Below, piece by piece: positions 19,804-29,745 of a DNA stretch of 64,000 bases. The stretch spans positions 44,677 through 108,676 of the forward strand of contig CAIYLH010000054.1 in the NCBI GenBank assembly GCA_903927005.1, given 5' to 3'. This stretch comes from an uncultured Pseudomonadota bacterium. GTDB lineage: Bacteria; Pseudomonadota; Gammaproteobacteria; Steroidobacterales; Steroidobacteraceae. Position 1 is the stretch's first letter. Each line of letters begins with the position of its first letter. Made by a program: the position numbers and the translations under genes. A model generated the notes under the pieces. That model worked only from the letters and a program-made list of their open reading frames with translations, did no database searches and was not told the origin of the DNA.

Positions 19804-20703
19804 TCAGGAGGCCGCCGGCGGCAACGGCGCAACTGCAGGGCCAGGTCCCCGCGGACGGATCAAGCCTTCCTGCGCGACACTCGCAACCAGCCGGCCGTCG
19901 CGCGAGTAGATGCTGCCACGCGCAAAGCCGAGCGCGCCCGAGGCCGACGGGCTATCGACTGCATACAGCAGCCAATCATCGACCCTGAACGGCCGATGGA
20001 ACCACATCGCGTGATCGATGCTGGCCATCTGCAGGTGCAGCAATGAACGCGCGTGCGGCAGCGTCGCCGTCTCGAGCAGGTTGTAGTCCGAGACGTAGGC
20101 GAGCAGACAGCGGTGCAACCACTCATCGTCGCTCGGCACCTTGTCGACCGCGCGAAACCAGACCTGCCGAAGCGGCGCCTCTGGCTGGGGATTAATGTAA
20201 TTGCGCTGCTTTACCGGCCTAAGCTCGAATGGCCGACGATGCTCGAAGAACGGGCGAATCTTCTCCGGCAGTTCCATCAGGATCTCGCCGGCATACGCAT
20301 CGAAGTCCGACAACGCCTCCGGTGGCGGCACGTCCGGCATCGGCGCCTCGTGCTCCATGCCAGATTCAGGCACCTGAAAAGAACAGGACATGTGGAAGAT
20401 CTGCTCGCCGTGCTGAATCGCGACCACGCGGCGACTGCTGAAACCGTGACCGTCGCGACTGCGGTCCACCTGGTAGACGATCGGTGCGTTGAAGTCGCCG
20501 CGGCGCAGGAAATAGGCATGCAGCGAATGACACGCGCGTCCCTCGACCGTGCGGTAGGCCGCAACGAGCGCCTGCCCCAGCACCTGCCCGCCGAATACCT
20601 GCGGACTGCCGATGTCGCGACTTTCGCCGCGAAACAAATTCACTTCGAGCGTCTCCAGCTCAAGCACCGAAAGCACATCTGCCATTCGCTGGTCCATGCT
20701 CAA
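19804..20703 (-). CDS. tesB: Acyl-CoA thioesterase II
   Basis: LELETLEVNLFRGESRDIGSPQVFGGQVLGQALVAAYRTV; MASIDHAMWFHRPFRVDDWLLYAVDSPSASGALGFARG. Confidence 0.93.
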   Translation of the reverse strand: MSMDQRMADVLSVLELETLEVNLFRGESRDIGSPQVFGGQVLGQALVAAYRTVEGRACHSLHAYFLRRGDFNAPIVYQVDRSRDGHGFSSRRVVAIQHGEQIFHMSCSFQVPESGMEHEAPMPDVPPPEALSDFDAYAGEILMELPEKIRPFFEHRRPFELRPVKQRNYINPQPEAPLRQVWFRAVDKVPSDDEWLHRCLLAYVSDYNLLETATLPHARSLLHLQMASIDHAMWFHRPFRVDDWLLYAVDSPSASGALGFARGSIYSRDGRLVASVAQEGLIRPRGPGPAVAPLPPAAS

Positions 20704-20740
20704 TCCTGGCCCGCGCGAGAATGGCGGGCGTTGAAGAAAC

Positions 20741-21793
20741 TCAAGAGACGCCTAGCCGCTTCTGCATGACCGGGCTGGTCGTCGTGTACTGCAGGAACTG
20801 CTTCTTCTCCGGGTACAGCCAGCCCTGTACGCCGAAGGCGGCAAGCGCTGCCTCGTGGAAACCAGACAGAATCAGTTTCTTCTTGCCTGGGTAGGTGTTG
20901 ATGTCGCCGACCGCGAAGATGCCCGGCTCGCTGGTCTGGAACTTCTCGGTGTCGACCTTGAGCGCCTTGCGTTCAAGCTCGAGCCCCCACTCGGCGATCG
21001 GGCCAAGCTTCGGGTGCAGGCCATAGAAGGCCAGGATCTGGTCGCAGTGGACCTCGAGCAGGCTGCCATCGGCGTGCTTGAGTTCGACGCCGCCGAGCGT
21101 GGTGCCGTCGCCGAGCACGCGCTGCACGAGCGCCTCATGAAATACGAGTGTGCCTGCAGCAACCAGCTCGCGCATACGCGCGACCGACGCAGGCGCCGCA
21201 CGGAAGTCCGCCCGGCGATGAACCAGGGTGACATGGGCGCGTTCTGCAAGGTTCAACGCCCAGTCCAGAGCCGAGTCACCGCCACCGAGCACGAGCAGGC
21301 GCCGGCCGTGGAAGTCCTCGGCGCGGCGCACGCGGTAATGAATCGCACGACCCTCATAGGCCTCAGCGCCGTCCGCAATAAGCCGGCGCGGCTGGAACGA
21401 GCCGACGCCGCCAGCGATGATCACGGCGCCAGCGTCAAAAGTAGTGCCAGCCGACGTGCGCACCGTGAAACGGCGGCCGCCGGCGTCGCGGGCCAGCTCC
21501 AGCACTTCCTCGCCCAGATGCATGACTGCCCCAAACGGCTTGATCTGCTCCTGCAGGCGGTCGACCAGCTCCTGCGCACCGCAAACCGGCAGCGCCGGGA
21601 TGTCGTAGATCGGCTTGTCGGGGTACAGCTCGGTGCACTGCCCGCCGGTCGTGTTCAGCGAATCGACCAGATGGGCCTTGATCCCCAGCAGGCCCAGCTC
21701 GAAGACCTGGAACAACCCGCAGGGGCCGGCACCGATGATGACGGCCTCGGTAACGATCGGCGATTCAGGGGCAGCGGGCTCTGACACAGGCAA
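20741..21793 (-). CDS. Ferredoxin/flavodoxin-NADP+ reductase, thioredoxin-reductase-like type
   Basis: VIIGAGPCGLFQVFELGLLGIKAHLVDSL, GGQCTELYPDKPIYDIP, LVLGGGDSALDWAL, IFAVGDINTYPGKKKLILSGFHEAALA. Confidence 0.9.
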   Translation of the reverse strand: MPVSEPAAPESPIVTEAVIIGAGPCGLFQVFELGLLGIKAHLVDSLNTTGGQCTELYPDKPIYDIPALPVCGAQELVDRLQEQIKPFGAVMHLGEEVLELARDAGGRRFTVRTSAGTTFDAGAVIIAGGVGSFQPRRLIADGAEAYEGRAIHYRVRRAEDFHGRRLLVLGGGDSALDWALNLAERAHVTLVHRRADFRAAPASVARMRELVAAGTLVFHEALVQRVLGDGTTLGGVELKHADGSLLEVHCDQILAFYGLHPKLGPIAEWGLELERKALKVDTEKFQTSEPGIFAVGDINTYPGKKKLILSGFHEAALAAFGVQGWLYPEKKQFLQYTTTSPVMQKRLGVS

Positions 21794-21895
21794 TCTCCGT
21801 GAGCGGTGGCCGGGCTGGGACGCTCAACAGGCTGATTTTACACTCACTGGGTGGCTCCAGCCCGCCTGTGCCCCGCGAATGATACGATTTCACCC

Positions 21896-22942
21896 ATGTT
21901 CCTTCCGCGTCTGGATACCAGCCTCGAAGCCCTACTCGAGCGGCTGTCGGCTCTGCACGAGCCTGCCATTCTCGCGACTCTGGTCGCGACGGCCGGCTCC
22001 ACCTACCGCAAGGCCGGTGCCCGCATGCTGATCGAGGCGGATGGCCGGCTGACCGGGCTGCTCAGCGGTGGCTGCCTCGAACACGACCTGCGTGAATACG
22101 CCCGCGCAGCGCTCGCTGCCGGCTGCGCCCGGGTCGTCGAATACGATCTGCGTAACGCCGATGACCTGCTGTATGGCATCGGCGCCGGCTGCGAGGGAGC
22201 GATGTGCATCCTGCTGGAGCCGATCGACCCGAGCGGGACCCTCGCGACGCAATTGCGCGCGGCAGCCAGCGGGCTCGCCGCCGGCACGCCGGCAGCGCTG
22301 GCAATGACCTTCCGCGGAGATGCGGACGCGCTCGGCACCCGCGTCTTGCCGGCGGCGGAGTTGCCCGCCGGCACACTCGCCCGTAGCGGCTCGTTCACAC
22401 GGTTCACTGAAACCTTGCCTGTCGGCGACGAGCAGGAAACCTGGATCCAGGTACTCGCACCACTGCCACGGATGCTGGTCTGCGGCGCCGGCCCCGACGC
22501 CGAGCCGCTGGTCACGCTACTGCGCTCGCTGCGCCTGCCGGTGACGGTCAGCGACCACCGCCCTGCCTATGTTGATCCGAGCCGCTTCCCGGGCGCCACG
22601 CTGTCCCTGGGCAGCGCCGACTCGCTTGGTGAACGCCTGCCGCTGGCGACGTTTTTTGCCGCCGTGGTGATGAGCCATCACCTCGGCTCGGATGAAAGCT
22701 ACCTGCGCGTGCTCGCCGCAAGCGCGGTGGCACACGTCGGTCTGCTCGGTCCCCGTCCGCGCCGCGAGCGGCTGCTGGCAGCGCTCGGCGCCGATGCCCA
22801 GCGGCTGCGAGGGCGACTGCGCGGACCGGTAGGCCTGGACATCGGCGCGGTGACACCCGAGGGCATCGCGCTTGCGATCGCCGCCGAGCTGCACGCGCTC
22901 GCTGCCGGACGCAGCGGCGTGCCAGCCGGGCCCCGCGGATGA
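21896..22942 (+). CDS. XdhC/CoxF family protein (molybdenum hydroxylase accessory)
   Basis: ILATLVATAGSTYRKAGARMLIEADGRLTGLLSGGCLEHDL; VSDHRPAYVDPSRFPGA; VGLLGPRPRRERLL. Confidence 0.9.
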   Translation: MFLPRLDTSLEALLERLSALHEPAILATLVATAGSTYRKAGARMLIEADGRLTGLLSGGCLEHDLREYARAALAAGCARVVEYDLRNADDLLYGIGAGCEGAMCILLEPIDPSGTLATQLRAAASGLAAGTPAALAMTFRGDADALGTRVLPAAELPAGTLARSGSFTRFTETLPVGDEQETWIQVLAPLPRMLVCGAGPDAEPLVTLLRSLRLPVTVSDHRPAYVDPSRFPGATLSLGSADSLGERLPLATFFAAVVMSHHLGSDESYLRVLAASAVAHVGLLGPRPRRERLLAALGADAQRLRGRLRGPVGLDIGAVTPEGIALAIAAELHALAAGRSGVPAGPRG

Positions 22943-23481
22943 ACCTGCGGCAGCGAATTGCCGATCGGGCCCGCTCGGCCCGTCTGCGCGACGGCACGCG
23001 AGTGTTCCTGCGGCCGCTGCGCGAAACAGACCTCAGCCACGCGCAGGAGTACTTCGCGTCACTGTCGGAGCAGAGCCGTTACCTGCGTTTCATGATACCG
23101 ACACCGACACTGACCGCCGAGACGCTGGCGCAGGCGGCAAAGACGCTGCATGAGGTAGGCGCTGCGATCACCGTCGCCGTCGTCGATCACGGCGACCGCG
23201 AGGAACTGATCGGCGGGGCCCGTGTCGTGCCGACCGACCGCCGTGGCATCGCTGAATTCGCAGTCTCGCTGGCCGACGCCTGGCAGGGTCGCGGTATCGG
23301 CGCGGTGCTGCTGCGCGAGGTCGTGCGCCTCGGTCGGGCACTCGGCTATCACCATGTCGAGGGGCTCGTGCTGACGCAGAACACCCGCATGCTGACTGTG
23401 GCGCGACGCGCCCGCTTCCGCGTGCAGCCGGACCATCGCGATCTGTCGGTCACGATCGTCTCGCGCGCGCTGCACCCTTGA
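22939..23481 (+). CDS. GNAT-family N-acetyltransferase
   Basis: VFLRPLRETDLSHAQEYFASLSEQSRYLRFM; AWQGRGIGAVLLREVVRLGRALG. Confidence 0.85.
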   Translation: MNLRQRIADRARSARLRDGTRVFLRPLRETDLSHAQEYFASLSEQSRYLRFMIPTPTLTAETLAQAAKTLHEVGAAITVAVVDHGDREELIGGARVVPTDRRGIAEFAVSLADAWQGRGIGAVLLREVVRLGRALGYHHVEGLVLTQNTRMLTVARRARFRVQPDHRDLSVTIVSRALHP

Positions 23482-24887
23482 CCTTGCAGCCACTGCGCCC
23501 CGCCGAACGACGCGACGCTGCCGGCGGATCTCACGTCGACTTCCGCGCGATCCTTGGGCTTGCGGCCCCGCTCATGGCCAACAGCGCGATCCAGGCGCTG
23601 CTGAACCTGACCGACACTTGGTTCGTCGGCAGGCTGTCGACCACGGCCACCGATGCCATGTCATCGATCTACTGGGTGATCCTTTGCGCGATCATCCTGC
23701 TCGGCGGGGTAGGCATGGCGGTGCAGACGTTCGCCGCGCAGGCCTTCGGGGCGCGGCGGCAGGCGCGCGCCTCCCAGGCAGCCTGGTCGGGTGTCTACGC
23801 CTCGCTGCTGACCATCCCGGTCTTCATCGCCATCGGTTTTCTGGGAGCCCCGCTGCTCGCGGCCTTGCACGTTGACGCCGAAGTGACCCGGCTGGCGCTC
23901 GCCTACTGGTGGCCGCGACTGGTCGTGGGCGGGCCGCTGGGCTTGCTGGTCTGGTCGCTCACCGGTTTCTTCAACGGCGTCGGCCGCACCCGCCTGACGC
24001 TCATCGTGACGCTGGTGATGGCGGTCACCAACGTGCCCCTCAACCAGCTGTGCATTTTCACCCTCGATATGGGCATCGCCGGCTCTGCGTGGGGTACTGT
24101 CGTGGCGGAGCTCGCAGGCCTGCTTGTGGCAACCGCGTTCTTCCTCGGGCCCACGATCCGTACCCATCACCACTCGCACCTGACCTGGCGACGCACCGCG
24201 GTGCGTCGCCAGTTCCAGCTCGGGCTGCCGATGGGACTGGGCATCACCGCAGACCTCGCCGGATTGGCGGTATTCCAGCTGATGCTGGTCACCACCAGCC
24301 TGGTCGCAGGCGCCACCACGCAGATCGTGATGATGCTGACCTCGCTGGCCTACATGCCCGGCATCGGCATCGCGCTCGCCGGCACGACGCTGGTCGGCCA
24401 GTCGGTAGGCGCAGGCGAGCGCGACTGGGCGCGCCGTGTCGGCAACGCCATCATCGGCCTGAGCACCGGCTTCATGGGCTGCGTCGGCCTGCTACTCGGC
24501 CTCGCCAGTCCCTGGCTGCTACCTAGCTTCGTCAACGCGGCCGACCCGCACGCCGCGGCAGTCGTCGAACTCGGCAGCCGCCTGATCTGGCTGGCCGCCG
24601 CCTACCAGGCCTTCGACGGACTCAATCTGGGCTCCTCGTTCTGCCTGCGCGGCGCCGGCGATGTACGGGTGCCGGCGATTATCATCGCCGTGCTGTCCTG
24701 GGGCCTGCTGCTGCCGATCACCCACGCCATGGTGTTCGCCCCGGGCCGCGGTTGGGTCGACTTCCTGCCGCAGTTCGACCGCGGTGCGGTCGGCGGCTGG
24801 ACCGTATCGGTGGGCTACGTCGTCGCACTCGGTGTGTCGATGTGGGTACGATGGCGGTCCGGTGTCTGGCGCCGCATCCGGCTCTGA
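23478..24887 (+). CDS. MATE-family efflux transporter (TTG start overlapping upstream stop)
   Basis: AAPLMANSAIQALLNLTDTWFVGRLS; 12-TM pattern; VGQSVGAGERDWARRVG. Confidence 0.9.
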   Translation: MTLQPLRPAERRDAAGGSHVDFRAILGLAAPLMANSAIQALLNLTDTWFVGRLSTTATDAMSSIYWVILCAIILLGGVGMAVQTFAAQAFGARRQARASQAAWSGVYASLLTIPVFIAIGFLGAPLLAALHVDAEVTRLALAYWWPRLVVGGPLGLLVWSLTGFFNGVGRTRLTLIVTLVMAVTNVPLNQLCIFTLDMGIAGSAWGTVVAELAGLLVATAFFLGPTIRTHHHSHLTWRRTAVRRQFQLGLPMGLGITADLAGLAVFQLMLVTTSLVAGATTQIVMMLTSLAYMPGIGIALAGTTLVGQSVGAGERDWARRVGNAIIGLSTGFMGCVGLLLGLASPWLLPSFVNAADPHAAAVVELGSRLIWLAAAYQAFDGLNLGSSFCLRGAGDVRVPAIIIAVLSWGLLLPITHAMVFAPGRGWVDFLPQFDRGAVGGWTVSVGYVVALGVSMWVRWRSGVWRRIRL

Positions 24888-24985
24888 CTACTTCGGCCGG
24901 GCACGATTGCGATCTTAATCAAGGCTGTGTTTCCATTTCGGGATGCCAGCCGGCTATAGGCATAGCTGCAAATAAAGGGATTTTC

Positions 24986-27424
24986 ATGAGCACGTACACC
25001 CCCCGTTCCCGCCCGCAGGCCCTGACGCTGCGGCCGTTGTTTGCGCTGACCTCGGCAATTCTTGCCGCGGCCGCAAGTGCAGCGGGCACGGATGCCGGCG
25101 CGGCCAGCGGCGGACTCGACGAGGTGATCGTGACGGCGCAGAAGCGCTCCGAGAACCTGCAGTCGGTGCCAATCAGCATCCAGGCCTTCGATACCAAGAA
25201 ACTGACCGAACTGCAGGTCACGAGCTTCGACGACTACGCCAAGTACCTGCCGAGCCTGTCGGTGCAGAGCTACGGCCCCGGCCAGGCGCAGTTATACGTG
25301 CGCGGCGTCACCAACGGCGGCGACGGACTCAAGGTTGGCTCGCAGCCGCTGGTCGGCGTCTACGTCGACGAGATGCCGGTCACCACCATCGGCAACAACC
25401 TCGACATCCACGTCTACGACATCGCGCGGGTGGAGGCGCTGTCCGGCCCGCAAGGCACGCTGTTCGGCTCAAGCTCGATGGCCGGCACGATGCGCATCAT
25501 CACCAACAAGCCGGACCCGTCGAAGTTCGAGGGCGGCTTCGATGTCACCGTGAACACCTTCACCAAGGGCGACCCGGGCGGCATCGTCGAGGGCTTCGTC
25601 AACCTGCCCCTGAGCGAGCGCGCAGCGGTGCGCCTGGTCGGCTGGAGCGAACACGATGGCGGCTACATCAACAACGTCATGGCGCCGCCGCAGGTCTACC
25701 CGACGTCAGGCATCCCGCGCACCAATTCGCAGCTGGTCGAGAAGAACTACAACTGGGTCGACACGACCGGTGGACGCGCCGCGCTGAAGGTTGACCTCAA
25801 CGACAGCTGGTCGGTGATGCCGACCGTGCAGACCCAGAAGCAGGTCGCAAATGGCCAGTTCGGCTTCACGCCGTTCGGCGCGGTCACCAACTACCTCACG
25901 CTGCCGCCGTCCGGCGACCTCAACGTCTCGCGCTTCAACCCGGAGCGCAACGAAGACAGCTGGACGCAGGCGACGCTGACCGTGCAAGGCAAGATCGCCG
26001 ACTTCGACCTGATCTACGCCGGCGGCTACCTGCGCCGCACGATCAATTCGGTCTACGATTACTCCGACTATTCGATGTTCTATGACGCCTCGTACGTTGG
26101 CGGCAGCTACCCCACCTACTTCGGCGACAACTTCCGCGACGCGAACGGCAACCTGATCAACCCGGCACAGACCACCGTCAGCCGCAACCAGTTCAGCAAG
26201 CTGTCGCAAGAGCTGCGGATCTCCTCGCCGCAGAACCAACGGCTGCGCTACGTGCTGGGCCTGTTCGTACAACGCCAGACCAACGACGCACGCGACGAGT
26301 ACCGGGTGCAGAACCTTGCACCGGAATACTCGGTCACCGGCCAGCCCGGCGTCCTTTATGCAAATGCCCAGTCGCGCGTGGACCGCGACACGGCGGTATT
26401 CACGGACTTGTCCTTCGATGTGACGAACAAGCTGATGCTGATCGGCGGCGTCCGCGCGTTCCACTACGACAACTCGGTGTACGGATTCTTCGGCTACAGC
26501 GGCAACCCGACCTACGACGGCTACACCCACGCCAGCGGCGAAGCGCAGTGTGTAGGTGCACCGGACCCGTCCAACCCGGTCCGGCCCTGCATCAACGTCG
26601 ACTCCGACACCAAGCGCAGCGGCACCACCTATCGCCTCAACGCAACCTACAAGTTCGACGATGACCGGATGGTGTACGCCACCTGGTCGACCGGTTTCCG
26701 CCCCGGTGGCGTCAATCGCGTCACGACGCGGCCGCCGTATACGCCCGACTATCTGGCCAATATCGAGGCGGGCTGGAAGACGACCTGGCTGGATCACCGC
26801 CTGCGCATCAACGGCGCGATATTCCTCGAGCGCTGGAAGGACGCGCAGTACGGCATTGCCGGCATGAACGGTATCACCGAGATCATCAACGCCGGCCGGG
26901 CGGAGATTCGTGGCATCGAGTCGGAGGTGCACTGGAAGGCATCCGACGGCCTGACGCTGTCGGGTTCGTTCACGTTCCTGGACACGAAGCTGAAGACTTT
27001 TGCGTGCAATCACGCCAGCGATCAGGCCGCTTGCGGCGACGTCTCCAACGTCCTGGCCCCGCCGGAAACACGCCTGCCGGTCTCCGCCAAATTCAAGGGC
27101 AACGCCATCGCCCGCTACGAGTGGAGTCAGGGCGAGTTCGACGCACACGTGCAGGCTGCACTGGTCTTCCAGACCAACGTCGTCTCGGCGCTGACGCTGG
27201 CAGACGCCAATACGATCGGCAAGCAACCCGGTTACGGCACCCTCGACCTGACGGCCGGCATCAAGAAGGGACAGTGGAATGCCGAGTTCTTCATCGAGAA
27301 CGTCGGCGACCGTCGCGGCGAAATCACACGTTATGCGTCGTGCGCGCCGAGCACGTGCAATGTGATCAACGTAATTCCGATCAAGCCGCGACTCGTCGGC
27401 ATAACGATCGGCCGACGCTTCTGA
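24986..27424 (+). CDS. TonB-dependent receptor
   Basis: Signal peptide; LDEVIVTAQKRSENLQSVPISIQAF TonB box/plug; RVEALSGPQGTLFGSSSMAGTMRIITNKPD; C-terminal RLVGITIGRRF. Confidence 0.95.
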   Translation: MSTYTPRSRPQALTLRPLFALTSAILAAAASAAGTDAGAASGGLDEVIVTAQKRSENLQSVPISIQAFDTKKLTELQVTSFDDYAKYLPSLSVQSYGPGQAQLYVRGVTNGGDGLKVGSQPLVGVYVDEMPVTTIGNNLDIHVYDIARVEALSGPQGTLFGSSSMAGTMRIITNKPDPSKFEGGFDVTVNTFTKGDPGGIVEGFVNLPLSERAAVRLVGWSEHDGGYINNVMAPPQVYPTSGIPRTNSQLVEKNYNWVDTTGGRAALKVDLNDSWSVMPTVQTQKQVANGQFGFTPFGAVTNYLTLPPSGDLNVSRFNPERNEDSWTQATLTVQGKIADFDLIYAGGYLRRTINSVYDYSDYSMFYDASYVGGSYPTYFGDNFRDANGNLINPAQTTVSRNQFSKLSQELRISSPQNQRLRYVLGLFVQRQTNDARDEYRVQNLAPEYSVTGQPGVLYANAQSRVDRDTAVFTDLSFDVTNKLMLIGGVRAFHYDNSVYGFFGYSGNPTYDGYTHASGEAQCVGAPDPSNPVRPCINVDSDTKRSGTTYRLNATYKFDDDRMVYATWSTGFRPGGVNRVTTRPPYTPDYLANIEAGWKTTWLDHRLRINGAIFLERWKDAQYGIAGMNGITEIINAGRAEIRGIESEVHWKASDGLTLSGSFTFLDTKLKTFACNHASDQAACGDVSNVLAPPETRLPVSAKFKGNAIARYEWSQGEFDAHVQAALVFQTNVVSALTLADANTIGKQPGYGTLDLTAGIKKGQWNAEFFIENVGDRRGEITRYASCAPSTCNVINVIPIKPRLVGITIGRRF

Positions 27425-27468
27425 GACGCATGGCCCGCCGCTCGATAAACCTTCAAGGAACCCCACGC

Positions 27469-28713
27469 ATGCCGCAGCCACACCGCCTCGTCACGCTGGC
27501 CCTGCTGTGCCTGCTGCCGCTGGCGGCCAAGAGCGGCGAGCACCTGCCACCGGGCGCGCTGGTATCTGCGCCCACCTACGACAGCGGCAGCGGCGTGCCC
27601 GCGCCAGACGGGTTCTTCCGCACCAAGAACACGGCGATCGCCTTTCGCAATACCGAGGAGATCATGCCGACCCGGCGGATCCCGACGAGCGCGAAGCCCT
27701 CGCCGCTGAAGCCCCCTACCGCCCCCTACAACGTGCACTACACGTTCGACGGCAGCAGTCGCTCGGTGCAGGACTTCGTTCGCCGCAACGACACCACGGC
27801 GCTGGTTATCCTCAAGGACGACCACATCGTCTTCGAGGGCTACTATCACGGGGCGGAGCCGACCGACCTGTTCACCTCGTTCTCCTCGGGCAAGTCGTTT
27901 GTCTCGACCCTGGTGGGACTTGCGGTCGCGGACGGCCACATCAAGAGCATCCACGATCCGATTCGCCAGTACCTGCCCGAACTGACCGGCTCTGCCTATG
28001 AGAGCGCGACCATTAAGCAGGTGCTGCAGATGGCCTCGGGAACGAGCTACAGCGAAGACTACGAAGATCCGGCCTCTGACATCGATGCGTTCGCGTCACT
28101 GGTCGGCCGCAACCAGGGGGGTCTGTACGACTTCGCGCGCTCGTTCAAAGCCAAGCGCAAGCCCGGCACGGAGTTCTACTACGCGACGACCGACACCGAG
28201 ATCCTCGGCGCACTCATCGCGCGCGCGACCGGCAAGTCGTTGTCGGCCTATATGTCGGAACGACTGTGGAAACCGCTAGGCGCCGAGAGCGCGGGGCGCT
28301 GGACTCTGGATCAGCCGGGCAGCGCCGGTCGCGAGGTCGCAGGTGGCGCCCTGCAACTGCGCGCGCGCGACTACGCCCGCTTCGGCGCCTTGTTCGCGCA
28401 CGGCGGCGCGTGGAACGGCACACAGATCGTGCCCTCGGCCTGGGTCACGGAGGCCACGCGCCCGCAGGATCCCTACGTGGACTTCGGCCGGGTCGAACCA
28501 GGCACGCAGATCGGCTACGGCTACCAGTGGTGGTGCATGCCTGGCGCCGAGCACCGTTATTCAGCCGAGGGCATCCACGGCCAGTTCGTGTTCGTCGACC
28601 CAGGCACGAAAGTCGTCGTGGTGGCGATGTCAGCCTGGCCCGAGGCCTGGGACGAAGCGAAGGCCGCGGAGGCCTTCACCTTCTTCGCAGCGGTCGCAAA
28701 CTCGCTGCGCTAA
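27469..28713 (+). CDS. Secreted beta-lactamase-fold serine hydrolase (class C/6-aminohexanoate-dimer hydrolase-like)
   Basis: Signal peptide; TSFSSGKSFVSTLVG (SxxK), YYATTDTEILGALIARATG (YxT), GIHGQFVFVDPGTKVVVV; 44 bp after the TonB receptor. Confidence 0.87.
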   Translation: MPQPHRLVTLALLCLLPLAAKSGEHLPPGALVSAPTYDSGSGVPAPDGFFRTKNTAIAFRNTEEIMPTRRIPTSAKPSPLKPPTAPYNVHYTFDGSSRSVQDFVRRNDTTALVILKDDHIVFEGYYHGAEPTDLFTSFSSGKSFVSTLVGLAVADGHIKSIHDPIRQYLPELTGSAYESATIKQVLQMASGTSYSEDYEDPASDIDAFASLVGRNQGGLYDFARSFKAKRKPGTEFYYATTDTEILGALIARATGKSLSAYMSERLWKPLGAESAGRWTLDQPGSAGREVAGGALQLRARDYARFGALFAHGGAWNGTQIVPSAWVTEATRPQDPYVDFGRVEPGTQIGYGYQWWCMPGAEHRYSAEGIHGQFVFVDPGTKVVVVAMSAWPEAWDEAKAAEAFTFFAAVANSLR

Positions 28714-28746
28714 CCGCGCCGGGACGCAGCGGCGGGGAGGCGCGAG

Positions 28747-29745
28747 CTACAGCTCGCGCGCGACCCTGAAGCCCAGATCGGATTGGCGCAGTCCCTGCAA
28801 TTCGGCACCACGCGCCGCGGCGCGGCTCGCCGCGGGCCGCGATGCCCAGCCGCCGCCGCGGACGGCACGCAGCTCGCAACCCCCCGCCCACTCCCAGGCA
28901 CGACCATCCATCGGACGGCCGACGTAGCTGGTCGTATAGCAGTCCTGCACCCACTCACGGGCGTTGCCGATCATGTCGTACAGGTCGAAGGCGTTGGGCT
29001 TGAACGAACCGACCGGCGCGGCATAAGTGTGAGCATCACTGCAACGCGCATTCGGCTGCAGGAACGCAAGCTCGGTCACCGCCGAGGCGTCGTAGAGGTT
29101 CGCGTACTCACAGGCCACCGTCAGCAGCGACGCCTCGTCCGAATCCCGGTCGCCGAAGTAGCGTGGTGTGGTGGTGCCGCCACGTGCGGCGTACTCCCAC
29201 TCGGCCTCCGATGGCAGCCTGTAGGCGTTACCCGTGGTCTTCGCGAGCCAGTCCGTATAGGCCTTCGCGTCGTCCCAACTGACGCAGACCACCGGCTCGC
29301 TGTCGGCGGCGGGAGCGGCGAAGCCGGGATCCTGCCAACCGCGGTCAGGCAGCCGCAGCCACGCGCCGCCGCTCGCCACGCGACAGTCCCCTGCCGGCGA
29401 GTACTGCATCGCCTCGCTGAAGGCCCGGAACTCGGCGACAGTGACCTCGTAGCGGCCGATCGCGAACGCACGGGCAATCGTCATGGGCAGCGGCGGCGCT
29501 TCGCCACGCTCAACCTCCACCTCGAGCGCGGAGGCACTCGTACCGAGCAGGAAGTTGCCTGCCGGCACGACGATCATCTCCGGGCAGGAGGGGCAGTCAC
29601 GCAACACGCCAGGCGTAGCTGACGCGGCAGGCAGCGCAGCAGGCAGAGCCGCGGCCGACGCCGCCTTGGCGGAACTGACGGGTGGCTGCGCGACAGCGGC
29701 GAAACTGAACGACAGCGCAAGCAGGGTGCACAGGATCTTCATCAA
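28747..29745 (-). CDS. SUMF1/FGE-like (EgtB/PvdO superfamily) exported protein, copy 2
   Basis: Signal peptide; CPSCPEMIVVPAGNFLLGTS, FAIGRYEVTVAEFRAF, YRLPSEAEWEYAARGG, NAFDLYDMIGNAREWVQDCY, RGGGWASRPAASRAAARG. ATG overlaps upstream stop. Confidence 0.9.
   Translation of the reverse strand: MMKILCTLLALSFSFAAVAQPPVSSAKAASAAALPAALPAASATPGVLRDCPSCPEMIVVPAGNFLLGTSASALEVEVERGEAPPLPMTIARAFAIGRYEVTVAEFRAFSEAMQYSPAGDCRVASGGAWLRLPDRGWQDPGFAAPAADSEPVVCVSWDDAKAYTDWLAKTTGNAYRLPSEAEWEYAARGGTTTPRYFGDRDSDEASLLTVACEYANLYDASAVTELAFLQPNARCSDAHTYAAPVGSFKPNAFDLYDMIGNAREWVQDCYTTSYVGRPMDGRAWEWAGGCELRAVRGGGWASRPAASRAAARGAELQGLRQSDLGFRVAREL

Noticed and set aside
21896-22942. Orphan xdhC without xanthine dehydrogenase genes nearby
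   Set aside because: XdhC-family genes are commonly unlinked from their enzymes; nothing else unusual seen.
25706-27481. Long antisense ORF (591 aa) opposite the TonB receptor, and many similar long overlapping ORFs (e.g. 57363-58406, 44376-5119-type shadows)
   Set aside because: Typical GC-rich shadow ORFs: low-complexity R/A/G/V composition, no recognisable motifs, and fully overlapping strong coding genes on the other strand.
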